DNA of 64,000 nucleotides from Uliginosibacterium aquaticum (GTDB lineage: Bacteria; Pseudomonadota; Gammaproteobacteria; Burkholderiales; Rhodocyclaceae), in NCBI RefSeq assembly GCF_012972705.2, contig NZ_JABCSC020000007.1:1-64000 (forward strand), read 5' to 3'. Positions 46,259 to 54,158 of this stretch are shown here, piece by piece (position 1 is the first letter of the stretch; each line of letters starts with the position of its first letter). A program made the translations under genes and the position numbers. The notes below the pieces were generated by a model that did not search any database, was not told the origin of the DNA, and saw only the letters and a list, made by a program, of their open reading frames with translations.

Positions 46259-47689
46259 ATGAAAGGAACAGCACTGTTGCGCGCCCTGAGCGCCGCAGCC
46301 GGCCTGCTGACGCTGGGTACAGCACATGCCATGCTGAGCTTCACCCAGAAAAACGAGGTATTGATGGTGCAAGGCAAGGCCGAAACTGGCGATGCCGACC
46401 GGCTGCAGGCCGCGCTCACGCCGGGCATCACCACGCTGGTCCTGCGCTCCCCCGATGGCAACAACTGGCAGGTGGCCTCGGCGCTGGCCGAGAAGGTCGA
46501 GAAGGCCAAACTCACCACGGTTGCCCACGGCAGTTGCGAAACTTTCACATGCGCCATGATGTTCCTCGCCGGGCAGCGGCGCATGTTCAGCGGCGCAGGC
46601 CGCCCCGAGATGCATTACGTCTCCCTGTTGTTCGGCGACACCACCTACCGCCAGACCGAAGACCAGACCGCAATGAGCCGGGTCGTCAGCTGGTGGGAAG
46701 ATCACACCGCGCTCTCCGGTAAGGATCTGCTGATTCATCGCGACTCAATTTTCTCAACCAACATGGACGGCATGTACGACCGCAAGGTGTTCTTCGCGCC
46801 GGGGGCACAACATTCGCTCGGCGCCGTCCTGCACTGTTCGGGAGAGCGCGCCAAGAAGCTCGGTCGCTATCAGTACCTGAGTGACTGCATGACAGCACCC
46901 GGCTCTGCCCTGCAAAAGAAGATCATCACCACCGAAGAACTCTTCACCCACGAAGCCCTTACCGAGCGCGCCGACATCACGCCTCCGCCGGCCACGCAGA
47001 TCGCCGGGCTCGACAGCACACCAATCGCTCCGCTGAGCGAAAAGTGCATTGAGGCTTACAAGCTTTTCCTCAAGCAGGACTCCCCGCGCGCCTTCGTGGT
47101 CGGAGCGGACCAGTCCTGCAAATGGGCCAATGCTCAGGTTGCCCGCCCCTATGAAGTCGCCCTCTATGCCTGCCGCAACGCAAAGATCGGCGAATGTCGC
47201 TTCTACGCGATTGATGACAAGGTCGTCTTCGTTCCCTTCGATCAGGCTGCGCCCGTCATTGCCGCCGTGCCAGCTGCTGTCAGCAAGGTTGCCAGCTCAG
47301 CCACCAGCAGCGGTGTGCCGCCCTACTTCACCCCCACCCTCAAGCCCGAGCACGTCACGCTGAGCCTGGCCCGCGATTACAGCAAGGATGCAGGCCTGCA
47401 GGGCATCGCCGACCAGTTCACGCTGGAAGGCAAGGTCGTGCTCTTTGCCAACATCTCGTGGGAACCTGCAGACTGGGCACCTGGCCTGCAGCACATCGAA
47501 GTCAAATGGTTCAAGGGCAACCAGCTGATTCGCACCCAGCGCAACACAAAGGTTGAGTACAAGCGCTCGCCCGGTACTTTCTGGGCCACACAAACCACTG
47601 TCGGACTGGGCGAAGGCCAGTGGCGCGCCGAGTTCCACGCCAACGGAGTGTTACTCGGCAGCAAAACCTTCACGATCAGCTCCAACTGA
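46259..47689 (+). CDS. Secreted protein of unknown function with a ClpP/crotonase-like N-terminal part
   Basis: A 476-residue protein with a signal peptide at 1-24 (cleavage after THAM-like AHA). Residues 30-160 recall the COG3904 periplasmic ClpP-like proteins: LVLRSPDGNNWQVASALAEK, then HGSCETFTCAMMFLAGQRRM, where CxxxxC brackets the place of the usual nucleophile Ser. A middle domain (about 255-325) has pairs of Cys in ADQSCKWANAQVARPYEV and CRNAKIGECRFYAI. The C-terminal 100 residues are beta-rich (WKPADWAPGL-like). I cannot name it. It is a single gene after the pectinesterase. Confidence 0.6.
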   Translation: MKGTALLRALSAAAGLLTLGTAHAMLSFTQKNEVLMVQGKAETGDADRLQAALTPGITTLVLRSPDGNNWQVASALAEKVEKAKLTTVAHGSCETFTCAMMFLAGQRRMFSGAGRPEMHYVSLLFGDTTYRQTEDQTAMSRVVSWWEDHTALSGKDLLIHRDSIFSTNMDGMYDRKVFFAPGAQHSLGAVLHCSGERAKKLGRYQYLSDCMTAPGSALQKKIITTEELFTHEALTERADITPPPATQIAGLDSTPIAPLSEKCIEAYKLFLKQDSPRAFVVGADQSCKWANAQVARPYEVALYACRNAKIGECRFYAIDDKVVFVPFDQAAPVIAAVPAAVSKVASSATSSGVPPYFTPTLKPEHVTLSLARDYSKDAGLQGIADQFTLEGKVVLFANISWEPADWAPGLQHIEVKWFKGNQLIRTQRNTKVEYKRSPGTFWATQTTVGLGEGQWRAEFHANGVLLGSKTFTISSN

Positions 47690-47709
47690 TCGCATTGACG
47701 CACGCCGTT

Positions 47710-47746
47710 CAGGGGCGGTTCTTCTGCAGAAGGCCGCCCCTGTTCA
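47710..47746 (+). terminator. Terminator-like hairpin after the secreted protein
   Basis: Stem CAGGGGCGG / CCGCCCCTG, extended inward by TTCT/AGAAG, followed by TTCATTC. It lies about 20 bases after the stop. Confidence 0.6.
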
Positions 47747-47788
47747 TTCATGCCCTAGAATGGACGCAAGCCCGCCAGACCAAGCCGC

Positions 47789-48499
47789 ATGATCCCCTGC
47801 CTCAACCCCGAGCATCCGCCAGCCTTCCCCCCGGTGACCCGCGCCCTGCGCGACCCGGCCGGCCTGCTCGCGGCCGGCGGGCTTCTGGAGCCGGAATGGA
47901 TCCTCGCCGCCTACCGCGCGGGCATTTTTCCGTGGTTCTCGGAAGGAGACCCGATCCTGTGGTGGAGCCCGGATCCACGCATGGTGCTGCGTCCCGGCGA
48001 AGAGCGCATCAGCGCTTCACTCCGGAAAACCCTGCGCCGCGGCCACTACGAAGTACGCTGTGACACGGCCTTCCGCCAAGTGATCGACGCCTGCGCAGCG
48101 CCGCGCAGCTATGCCGACGGCACCTGGATCGTGGCGGACATGCAGGAAGCCTATTGCCACCTCCATGAACTGGGCTGGGCGCACAGCGTGGAAACCTGGA
48201 TCGATGGCGAACTCGTCGGCGGGCTCTATGGTGTAGCCATGGGGCGGGTATTCTGCGGCGAATCGATGTTTCACCGCGCCACTGACGCCTCCAAGATCGC
48301 CTTCGCCCATCTTGCCCGCCTGCTTGCACGGGAAGGATTTGCAATCCTGGATTGCCAGATGAACACCACTCATCTAGCCTCGCTGGGAGCCGCCGAGATT
48401 CCGCGCCATGCCTATGTGGCTGGCCTCAAGGAATGGACCCGCGATGCCGTTCCCGGCACATGGCCCGCTGATTTTGCGCAGGCCGACTGGAGGAGCTGA
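47789..48499 (+). CDS. aat: Leucyl/phenylalanyl-tRNA--protein transferase
   Basis: Adds Leu or Phe from aminoacyl-tRNA to proteins that begin with Arg or Lys, marking them for ClpAP. 236 residues. The sequence [19 protein letters not shown], then [20 protein letters not shown] and [20 protein letters not shown] are all family blocks. It overlaps the next gene by one base (TGATG), giving the full N-degron pair. Confidence 0.97.
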   Translation: MIPCLNPEHPPAFPPVTRALRDPAGLLAAGGLLEPEWILAAYRAGIFPWFSEGDPILWWSPDPRMVLRPGEERISASLRKTLRRGHYEVRCDTAFRQVIDACAAPRSYADGTWIVADMQEAYCHLHELGWAHSVETWIDGELVGGLYGVAMGRVFCGESMFHRATDASKIAFAHLARLLAREGFAILDCQMNTTHLASLGAAEIPRHAYVAGLKEWTRDAVPGTWPADFAQADWRS

Positions 48500-49245
48500 T
48501 GTCCCAGTTGCAGGATCTGCCTTACGCCCTGCTGCAGTTCTACGCCACGGCGCCCTATGAATGCTCCTATCTGCCAGAGCGTCAGGCGCGCTCGCAGGTC
48601 GCCACGCCGGCCCACATGGTCGACACCCAGCTCTACAGCCAGCTCGTACGCGATGGTTTCCGCCGCAGCGGCATCTACACCTACCGCCCCTGGTGCGATG
48701 CCTGCCGCGCCTGCGTGCCGGTGCGCCTGCCCGTTGCCGAGTTCACACCCAACCGCAGCCAGCGTCGCGCCTGGGCACAGCATCAGAATCTTGAGGCGCG
48801 TGAGGCCGAGCTGCGTTTCTCGGAAGAGCACTTCGACCTCTACCGCCGCTACCAGCATGCCCGCCATGAAGGCGGCGGCATGGATCAGGATGATCGCGAG
48901 CAATACGCCCATTTCATGCTCGAAAGCCAGGTCGACACGCGCCTGATCGAGTTCCGCGAAAACGGGGTATTGCGCATGGTGAGCCTGATTGACTGCCTCA
49001 GTGACGGCCTCTCCAGCGTTTACACCTTCTACGACACCGAAGTGCCGGGCGCCTCTTACGGCAGTTTCGGCATCCTGTGGCAGATCGCCAGCTGCCACAG
49101 CATCGGCCGCCCCTACCTGTATCTGGGTTACTGGATTCGCGACAGTCGCAAGATGAGTTACAAGCAAAAGTTCCGCCCCCTCGAAGGCCGCGTGGGCGGA
49201 CAGTGGCGACGCCTCGAGGAAAGCGACTTCAGTCAGCTTGGCTAA
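48499..49245 (+). CDS. bpt: Aspartate/glutamate leucyltransferase (Bpt/Ate family)
   Basis: A 248-residue member of the ATE1-like family. In bacteria (Bpt) it adds Leu to proteins that begin with Asp or Glu. The Cys-rich start [16 protein letters not shown] and [15 protein letters not shown] are typical, as is [19 protein letters not shown] at the C terminus. It is the partner of aat; together they direct several kinds of N termini to ClpS/ClpAP. Confidence 0.95.
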   Translation: MSQLQDLPYALLQFYATAPYECSYLPERQARSQVATPAHMVDTQLYSQLVRDGFRRSGIYTYRPWCDACRACVPVRLPVAEFTPNRSQRRAWAQHQNLEAREAELRFSEEHFDLYRRYQHARHEGGGMDQDDREQYAHFMLESQVDTRLIEFRENGVLRMVSLIDCLSDGLSSVYTFYDTEVPGASYGSFGILWQIASCHSIGRPYLYLGYWIRDSRKMSYKQKFRPLEGRVGGQWRRLEESDFSQLG

Positions 49246-49332
49246 AACGCCGACAAACGCTTGCGAAGCGACCCGGCTTGTTCAGTAGTTGCCTGACAAG
49301 CATTCCAGGGCATGCACAATCAAGGTTTATAC

Positions 49333-49355
49333 GTAAGAAGTTGTCTTACCAGACA
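49333..49355. promoter_or_regulatory. Overlapping palindromes upstream of the GntR gene
   Basis: GTAAG-N7-CTTAC (49333-49349) and TGTCT-TACC-AGACA (49342-49355) overlap about 150 bases before the GntR/FCD start. They are candidate operators for autoregulation; no other feature is visible in the 259-base gap after bpt. Confidence 0.35.
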
Positions 49356-49504
49356 CCCCAAAATAGCCCAAAAGCATGCGGGTTAACACCTAGCAAACCC
49401 TTGCCAGATCAAAAAAATCGGGCTTTTCGGCGACTTGTCCGAAAAAGGTTTACATCGCCTACAAGGTGTAAGGCAAAATGCGCCGACTCTTACAGGAGGG
49501 GCAC

Positions 49505-50245
49505 ATGGCTGACATCCAGCCGGATAGAAAAACCAGGGCAAGCGGCACGAATCGGGTGGACACCGTCTACACCGGCATCGTGGAAGCCATGTCCAACGGA
49601 GACTTCCCGGAAAACGCGCGTCTGCCGACCGAAGCCGAGCTGGCACTGCAGTACGGCGTCTCCCGCCCGACCGTGCGTGAAGCACTTTCCCGTCTGCGTC
49701 TGGATGGCCTGATTGCCTCCAAGCGCGGCTCCGGCAGCTATGTACTGCGCCGCCCGGATCGCAATATCAAGCGCTTTGCCCCGATCGAAAGCATTGCCGA
49801 CGTGCAGCGCTGCTTCGCCTTCCGCATCGCGCTGGAAGCGTCCGGAGCCAGCCTCTCGGCCGAAATGCGTACTCCGCGTGATCTGGACGACATCCGGCGC
49901 TGTTTCGATGCGATGGAAGCTGCACGCAATCAGGACGACAACATCGCCTTCGTCGAACACGACCTGCAGTTTCATCTCGCCGTCGCGCGTGGTTCGCAGA
50001 ACGTTTTCTTCGTCACGGCGCTGGAACTGATCATCGAGCAGATGCGGGTGGGCATGCAGTTGGCGCTGAATCTCTCGCTCGAACGCGAACGCGTGTGGCG
50101 TGAGCTGGTGCAGATTGAGCACCGCGAGATCCTCACCGCAATCGAAAAGGGCTCCTCGGTCGATGCAGCCGAGGCGATGCGTTTTCACCTCGGCAACGCT
50201 CGCCGCAGACTGTTTGAAGGCCCCGCTCAGAAGACCTCCGGATAA
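49505..50245 (+). CDS. GntR-family regulator, FCD (FadR-type) subfamily
   Basis: A 246-residue transcription factor. The winged helix at about 18-85 has LPTEAELALQYGVSRPTVRE. The C-terminal FCD domain (about 95-235) carries the metal/ligand residues in the pattern EHDLQFHLAVARGS and a late His in HREILTAIEKG and MRFHLGNARRR. Ligands of this group are usually organic acids or sugar acids. The TRAP transporter genes follow directly and a palindrome lies between, so it is the likely local regulator. ATG 49505 has AGGAGG 6 bases upstream. Confidence 0.93.
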   Translation: MADIQPDRKTRASGTNRVDTVYTGIVEAMSNGDFPENARLPTEAELALQYGVSRPTVREALSRLRLDGLIASKRGSGSYVLRRPDRNIKRFAPIESIADVQRCFAFRIALEASGASLSAEMRTPRDLDDIRRCFDAMEAARNQDDNIAFVEHDLQFHLAVARGSQNVFFVTALELIIEQMRVGMQLALNLSLERERVWRELVQIEHREILTAIEKGSSVDAAEAMRFHLGNARRRLFEGPAQKTSG

Positions 50246-50251
50246 GCGCGG

Positions 50252-50280
50252 GTCAGGTGTTGCTCAAGGGCAACACTGAC
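50252..50280 (+). terminator. Hairpin after the GntR gene
   Basis: GTCAGGTGTTGC (with one bulge) pairs with GCAACACTGAC; it starts 7 bases after the stop. It may separate the regulator from the transporter transcript. Confidence 0.45.
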
Positions 50281-50310
50281 ATCGCACCCGAAGGGTATGG
50301 CATCGAAAAC

Positions 50311-50333
50311 ACGATATCCCCCGGTGATATCGT
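50311..50333. promoter_or_regulatory. Candidate operator of the TRAP operon
   Basis: A perfect interrupted palindrome, ACGATATC-N7-GATATCGT, lies 126 bases before the first TRAP gene and just after the GntR/FCD gene. Its size and symmetry fit a dimeric FadR-type regulator, though it does not match a named consensus I can cite. Confidence 0.5.
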
Positions 50334-50458
50334 CGTAGCACCCCGCTCAGGCGGTATGGATTCCGATCCGCATCACCTGTGAGGGCTGGTTTCAGGAGAT
50401 GGACGGCCCCGGCCGGACGTTTTTTGTTTTGTTGGTCACTATCAGGAGACACACGATA

Positions 50459-51427
50459 ATGCGTACATCAAAGCTGGCAGCAGTACTGGCCACGGCGATT
50501 TTCGCCGCCGCCCCCGTAGCAGCCGTGGAAATCAAGGCCGCTGACGTCCACCCCGAGGGCTACCCGAACGTGGTGGCCATGCAGAATCTGGGCAAGAAGC
50601 TTGAAACCCAAAGCAAGGGCAAATACACCCTGAAGATGTTCCCGGGTGCCGTTCTGGGCGATGAAAAGTCCATGATCGAGCAGACCCAGGCAGGCGGCAT
50701 CGACATTCTGCGCACCTCGCTTGGCCCGCTGGGCCCGGTGGTGCCGGAAGTGAACGTGTTCAACATGCCCTTCGTGTTCCGTGACGAAGCTCACATGCGC
50801 AAGGTGATCGACGGCCCGATCGGCGACGAAATCCTTGCCAAGATCAGCGCCAGCTCCGCCAAGCTCGTGGCACTGGGCTGGATGGACGGCGGCACGCGCA
50901 ACCTGTACACCAAGAAGCCGGTGCGCAAACCGGCTGACCTGGCTGGCCAGAAGCTGCGCATGATGGGCAACCCGCTCTTCATCGACACCATGAACGCCAT
51001 GGGCGGCTCGGGCATCTCGATGGGCTTCGGCGAACTCTTCAGCGCCATGCAGACCGGTGTGGTTGACGGTGCCGAAAACAACGTGCCGACCTATGTGACG
51101 CAGAACCACTTCACCGTCGCCAAGTACTACGACCTGACCGGCCACCTGATCATTCCCGAAATCTTCGTGTTCTCGAAGGCCAAGTGGGAAAAACTGACCC
51201 CGGAAGACCAGGCTCTGATCAAGAAGCTGGCCAAGGAAGCTCAGTTTGAGCAGCGCGCCCTGTGGGACAAGCGCGTCACCATGGACTCCGCCCGCCTCAA
51301 GGCTGCTGGCGTGACCATTGTGGCCGACGTCGACAAGCAAGCCTTCTACAAGGCCACCCAACCGGTGCGTGACAAGTACGGTGCCCAGTTCGCCGACCTG
51401 ATCAAGCGCATCAACGACGTCAAGTAA
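50459..51427 (+). CDS. TRAP transporter substrate-binding protein (DctP family)
   Basis: Periplasmic binding protein of 322 residues with a signal peptide (1-22, ending APVAA). DctP hallmarks: FPGAVLGDEKSMIEQTQAGG, the YTKKPVRKPADLAGQKLRMM block with the substrate-binding Arg, and QTGVVDGAENNVPTY. The family binds organic acids; the early DVHPEGYPNVVAM run and the neighbouring pectin genes suggest uronic or aldonic acids, an inference only. A terminator-like stem after the gene would favour high expression of this subunit over the permeases. Confidence 0.93.
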   Translation: MRTSKLAAVLATAIFAAAPVAAVEIKAADVHPEGYPNVVAMQNLGKKLETQSKGKYTLKMFPGAVLGDEKSMIEQTQAGGIDILRTSLGPLGPVVPEVNVFNMPFVFRDEAHMRKVIDGPIGDEILAKISASSAKLVALGWMDGGTRNLYTKKPVRKPADLAGQKLRMMGNPLFIDTMNAMGGSGISMGFGELFSAMQTGVVDGAENNVPTYVTQNHFTVAKYYDLTGHLIIPEIFVFSKAKWEKLTPEDQALIKKLAKEAQFEQRALWDKRVTMDSARLKAAGVTIVADVDKQAFYKATQPVRDKYGAQFADLIKRINDVK

Positions 51428-51443
51428 TACCGCTGCACCAAGG

Positions 51444-51477
51444 AACTGGCGGGTCTGCCCGGCCCGCCAGTTTTTTT
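51444..51477 (+). terminator. Intercistronic terminator between dctP and dctQ
   Basis: Stem CTGGCGGG / CCCGCCAG followed by T7, 17 bases after the SBP stop and 23 bases before the dctQ start. A partial terminator here would give excess binding protein over the membrane subunits. Confidence 0.8.
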
Positions 51478-51500
51478 GCGGCCTTTTGGAGCAAGTAGCA

Positions 51501-52040
51501 ATGAAAGATACGTACTGCAAGGCAATGGATGCGGTGTATTGGCTCTGCATCTGGATTGCCGGTCTGGCCATGGTGGTCATGACCCTCGTCATCCCGGTTC
51601 AGGTGGTTGCCCGCAAGTGGTTCGATTCCGGCCTCTCCTGGCCTGAGCCGATGGCCCTCATGTGCATGATCATCTTTACCTTCGTCGGCTCGGCTGCGGC
51701 CTATCGCGCTGGTTCGCACATCGCTGTGACCATGCTCACCGATCGCCTGCCCCCCCAAGGCAAATACATCTTTGCCCGCATCGTCGACCTGCTGATGGCC
51801 CTCGTGGCCCTCTTCGTGATCGTCTACGGCACCGACCGTGTGCTCTTCTTCATGGAAACCGGTCAGACGCTTGCCGACTTCACCCAGATTCAAGTGAGCT
51901 GGACTTACCTGCCCCTGCCCATTGGCTCGGCGGCAACCCTGCTTTTCATCATCGAATCCTTCTTCTTCGGCTCCCAGCACCATCGCCCGATCGTCACGAT
52001 CGGCAGCCATGGTGGCAGCGCTGAAGATTCGACCAACTAA
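51501..52040 (+). CDS. TRAP transporter small permease subunit (DctQ family)
   Basis: A 179-residue membrane protein with four helices (about 12-35, 48-68, 88-110, 128-152). The conserved QVVARKWFDSGLSWPEPMAL and RAGSHIAVTMLTDRLPP are typical of DctQ. It joins the large subunit to form the transporter. A GGAG box precedes the ATG at 51501; dctM starts 10 bases after its stop, with AGGAG overlapping the stop codon. Confidence 0.92.
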   Translation: MKDTYCKAMDAVYWLCIWIAGLAMVVMTLVIPVQVVARKWFDSGLSWPEPMALMCMIIFTFVGSAAAYRAGSHIAVTMLTDRLPPQGKYIFARIVDLLMALVALFVIVYGTDRVLFFMETGQTLADFTQIQVSWTYLPLPIGSAATLLFIIESFFFGSQHHRPIVTIGSHGGSAEDSTN

Positions 52041-52050
52041 GGAGCCCGTC

Positions 52051-53622
52051 ATGGATTCTGCAATCATCATGGGCATCTTCTTCCTGCTGCTCGCAGTAGG
52101 ACTGCCCGTCGCTTACACCCTGGGGCTCACTGCCATGTTCGGCGCGATCTATTTCGCCGGCGACATGAGCTACATGACCACCATCATGCTCAAGATGGGT
52201 GACGGGGTGAACAAGTTCAGCCTGCTCGCCATTCCCTTCTTCGTGCTGGCTGGCGCCATCATGGCCGAGGGCGGCATCGCCACCCGCCTGATCAACTTCG
52301 CCTCGATCTTCGTGGGCTTCATCCGCGGCGGCCTGTCGCTGGTGAACATCCTTGCCTCCACCTTCTTCGGCGCCATTTCCGGCTCTTCCGTGGCGGATAC
52401 CGCCTCGATCGGCTCGGTGATGATTCCGCAGATGGAAAAGCACGGCTACCCGCGTGACTACGCAGCCGCCGTCACGGCATCCGGTTCGGTGCAGGCAATC
52501 CTGATCCCGCCCAGCCACAACGCCGTGATCTACTCGCTGTATGTGAGCGGCGCCTCGATTCCGGCGCTGTTCCTGGCTGGCGTGGTGCCGGGCCTCACCC
52601 TGTGTATCACCCTGATGGCGCTGTGCGTGTTCTTCGCAGCCAAGCGCGGCTATCCGAAGGGCGAAATGCTCACCGTGAAGCAAGCCGCCAAGCAGGCCTT
52701 CGATGCCATTCCCGGCCTGTTCACCGTGGTGATCATCCTCGGCGGCATCCTCTCCGGCCTCTACACGGCCACGGAATCAGCCGCCATCGCCTGTGTGTGG
52801 GCCTTCCTGGTCACCATGTTCGTGTACCGCGACTACAAGTGGAGCCAGCTGCCGGTGCTTGTGCACCGCACCGTGAAGACCGTCACCATCGTGATGATCC
52901 TGATCGGCTTTGCTGCAGCCTTCGGCCAGGTGCTCACCATCCTGTCGATCCCGGCGACTATCTCGGCCTTCTTCACCGGCCTCTCGGACAACCCGATCGT
53001 CATTCTGCTGGCCATCAACGTCCTGCTGCTGATCCTCGGCACGCTGATGGATATGGCCCCGCTGATCATGATCATGACCCCGATCCTGTACCCGGTTGTT
53101 GCCCCGCTCGGCATCCACCCGGTGCACTTCGGCATGATCATGATGGTGAACCTGGGGATCGGCCTGATCACCCCGCCGGTGGGCTCCGTGCTCTTCGTGG
53201 CGAGCGCTGTATCGGGTCGCAAGATGGAGCAGGTCACCAAGGCCATGGCCCCCTTCTTTGTTGCCCTGTTCACCGTGTTGATGATGGTGACCTATCTGCC
53301 CCAGCTTTCGCTGTGGCTGCCTACCGCAGTGGGTGAGCTGAACGCGGCCCCGACGGTGGTGGACGATGCTGGCAAGACCGCCAAGGGTCAGCCGGTGAAG
53401 ATCGAGGCGCTGAAGAACGACTCCGACAAGGAAAACAATCCGCTCATGATCGAAGAAACCAAAGTGCTGGAAGGCCAGGGCACGGTGGATTTCGACGAGA
53501 ACGGTATTGTTACCTTCACCCCGGCCGCCGACTTCGCCGGCACCGCCGTGGTCCAGTACCAGGTGACGGACTTCCTCGGCGGCAGCACCAAGGGCAAGAT
53601 CACGATCACGGTTGCCCCCTGA
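52051..53622 (+). CDS. TRAP transporter large permease subunit (DctM family) fused to a C-terminal Ig-like domain
   Basis: A 523-residue protein. Residues 1-425 are a normal DctM: FAGDMSYMTTIMLKMGDGVN, then AISGSSVADTASIGSVMIP and GLITPPVGSVLFVASAV, with about 11-12 helices that use an ion gradient. After the last helix (YLPQLSLWLP) the chain continues with about 90 extra residues (432-523): APTVVDDAGKTAKGQPVKIE, NDSDKENNPL, GIVTFTPAADFAGTAVVQYQ and VTDFLGGSTKG. This is an Ig-like/cadherin-like repeat as in large adhesins (Big_9/VCBS type). DctM C termini are expected in the periplasm, so the domain would face outward. A strong terminator follows. Confidence 0.93.
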   Translation: MDSAIIMGIFFLLLAVGLPVAYTLGLTAMFGAIYFAGDMSYMTTIMLKMGDGVNKFSLLAIPFFVLAGAIMAEGGIATRLINFASIFVGFIRGGLSLVNILASTFFGAISGSSVADTASIGSVMIPQMEKHGYPRDYAAAVTASGSVQAILIPPSHNAVIYSLYVSGASIPALFLAGVVPGLTLCITLMALCVFFAAKRGYPKGEMLTVKQAAKQAFDAIPGLFTVVIILGGILSGLYTATESAAIACVWAFLVTMFVYRDYKWSQLPVLVHRTVKTVTIVMILIGFAAAFGQVLTILSIPATISAFFTGLSDNPIVILLAINVLLLILGTLMDMAPLIMIMTPILYPVVAPLGIHPVHFGMIMMVNLGIGLITPPVGSVLFVASAVSGRKMEQVTKAMAPFFVALFTVLMMVTYLPQLSLWLPTAVGELNAAPTVVDDAGKTAKGQPVKIEALKNDSDKENNPLMIEETKVLEGQGTVDFDENGIVTFTPAADFAGTAVVQYQVTDFLGGSTKGKITITVAP

Positions 53623-53661
53623 TCGATCCCCGCTAAACCCGGCTGCGGCCGGGCAGCGCCC

Positions 53662-53698
53662 AAAAGCAAAACCCCCGGTCTCCGGGGGTTTTGCTTTT
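53662..53698 (+). terminator. Strong terminator after the TRAP operon
   Basis: A perfect 17-bp stem: AAAAGCAAAACCCCCGG, loop TCT, CCGGGGGTTTTGCTTTT. It works on either strand. Confidence 0.9.
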
Positions 53699-53847
53699 TG
53701 GGGCCCCCATTCCGCTACGGCCTGCTTGCACCAGGCACAGCGTCCCGCGACACCTGGGCTCACCAGCCCTCGCCCACAGCAACCAACTTCCTTGCGCAGC
53801 TGAGCGCGCGCACCACACCCAAACCAATGCAGCAGAGCTGCCCTATC

Positions 53848-53862
53848 GCACTACTTCAGTGC
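53848..53862. promoter_or_regulatory. NtrC-type enhancer site
   Basis: GCAC-N7-GTGC (GCACTACTTCAGTGC), the core of the known NtrC consensus, centred about 98 bases upstream of the predicted sigma-54 transcription start. This is the normal distance of an NtrC enhancer. Confidence 0.55.
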
Positions 53863-53926
53863 TGCGCAGTTTCAAACGCATCTCCTGCTCTACCTCAAAC
53901 CATTGAAAGATAAAGCCCTGTGCGTC

Positions 53927-53942
53927 TGGCACAAATGCTGCT
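53927..53942 (+). promoter_or_regulatory. Sigma-54 promoter of nirBD
   Basis: TGGCACAAATGCTGCT matches the -24/-12 consensus (TGGCAC-N5-TTGCW with one change) with the exact GG-N10-GC spacing (GG 53928-53929, GC 53940-53941). Predicted start of transcription near 53953, about 205 bases before nirB. Confidence 0.65.
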
Positions 53943-53953
53943 AGCGATCATGC

Positions 53954-54002
53954 GTCCGCCTGCAACGTAGTAGCGGACATATTGCCTCCGCCAACGACGG
54001 CG
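53954..54002 (+). promoter_or_regulatory. Tandem hairpins matching the ANTAR-protein RNA target
   Basis: Hairpin 1: GTCCGC, a bulged C, TGC, loop AACGTA (53964-53969), GTA, GCGGAC. Hairpin 2, after a 10-base linker: CGCC, loop AACGAC (53993-53998), GGCG. Both loops are six bases with A at position 1 and G at position 4, as in the leader RNAs bound by the ANTAR antiterminators NasR and NasT. It would begin almost at the predicted transcription start. Confidence 0.7.
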
Positions 54003-54003
54003 A

Positions 54004-54048
54004 AATCCGGGCCTCTCTCTTTATCGAGAGTCAGAAGCCCGGTTATTC
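54004..54048 (+). terminator. Terminator-like stem in the nirBD leader
   Basis: CCGGGC (54007-54012) pairs with GCCCGG (54037-54042); inside, CTCTC (54015-54019) pairs with GAGAG (54026-54030) around TTTATC. It is followed by the U-rich but short TTATT. In ANTAR-controlled leaders such a terminator follows the second hairpin, as here. Confidence 0.55.
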
Positions 54049-54158
54049 CAACCCGACAAAGCGCCGCGTTCTGCGGGGGCCTTCATGTACGTGCCGCTTC
54101 AAAGCCTGGCACGCGATGATTTGCACAAGCCTCCGAAGCCGGTCGTGCGAGATCCAAC

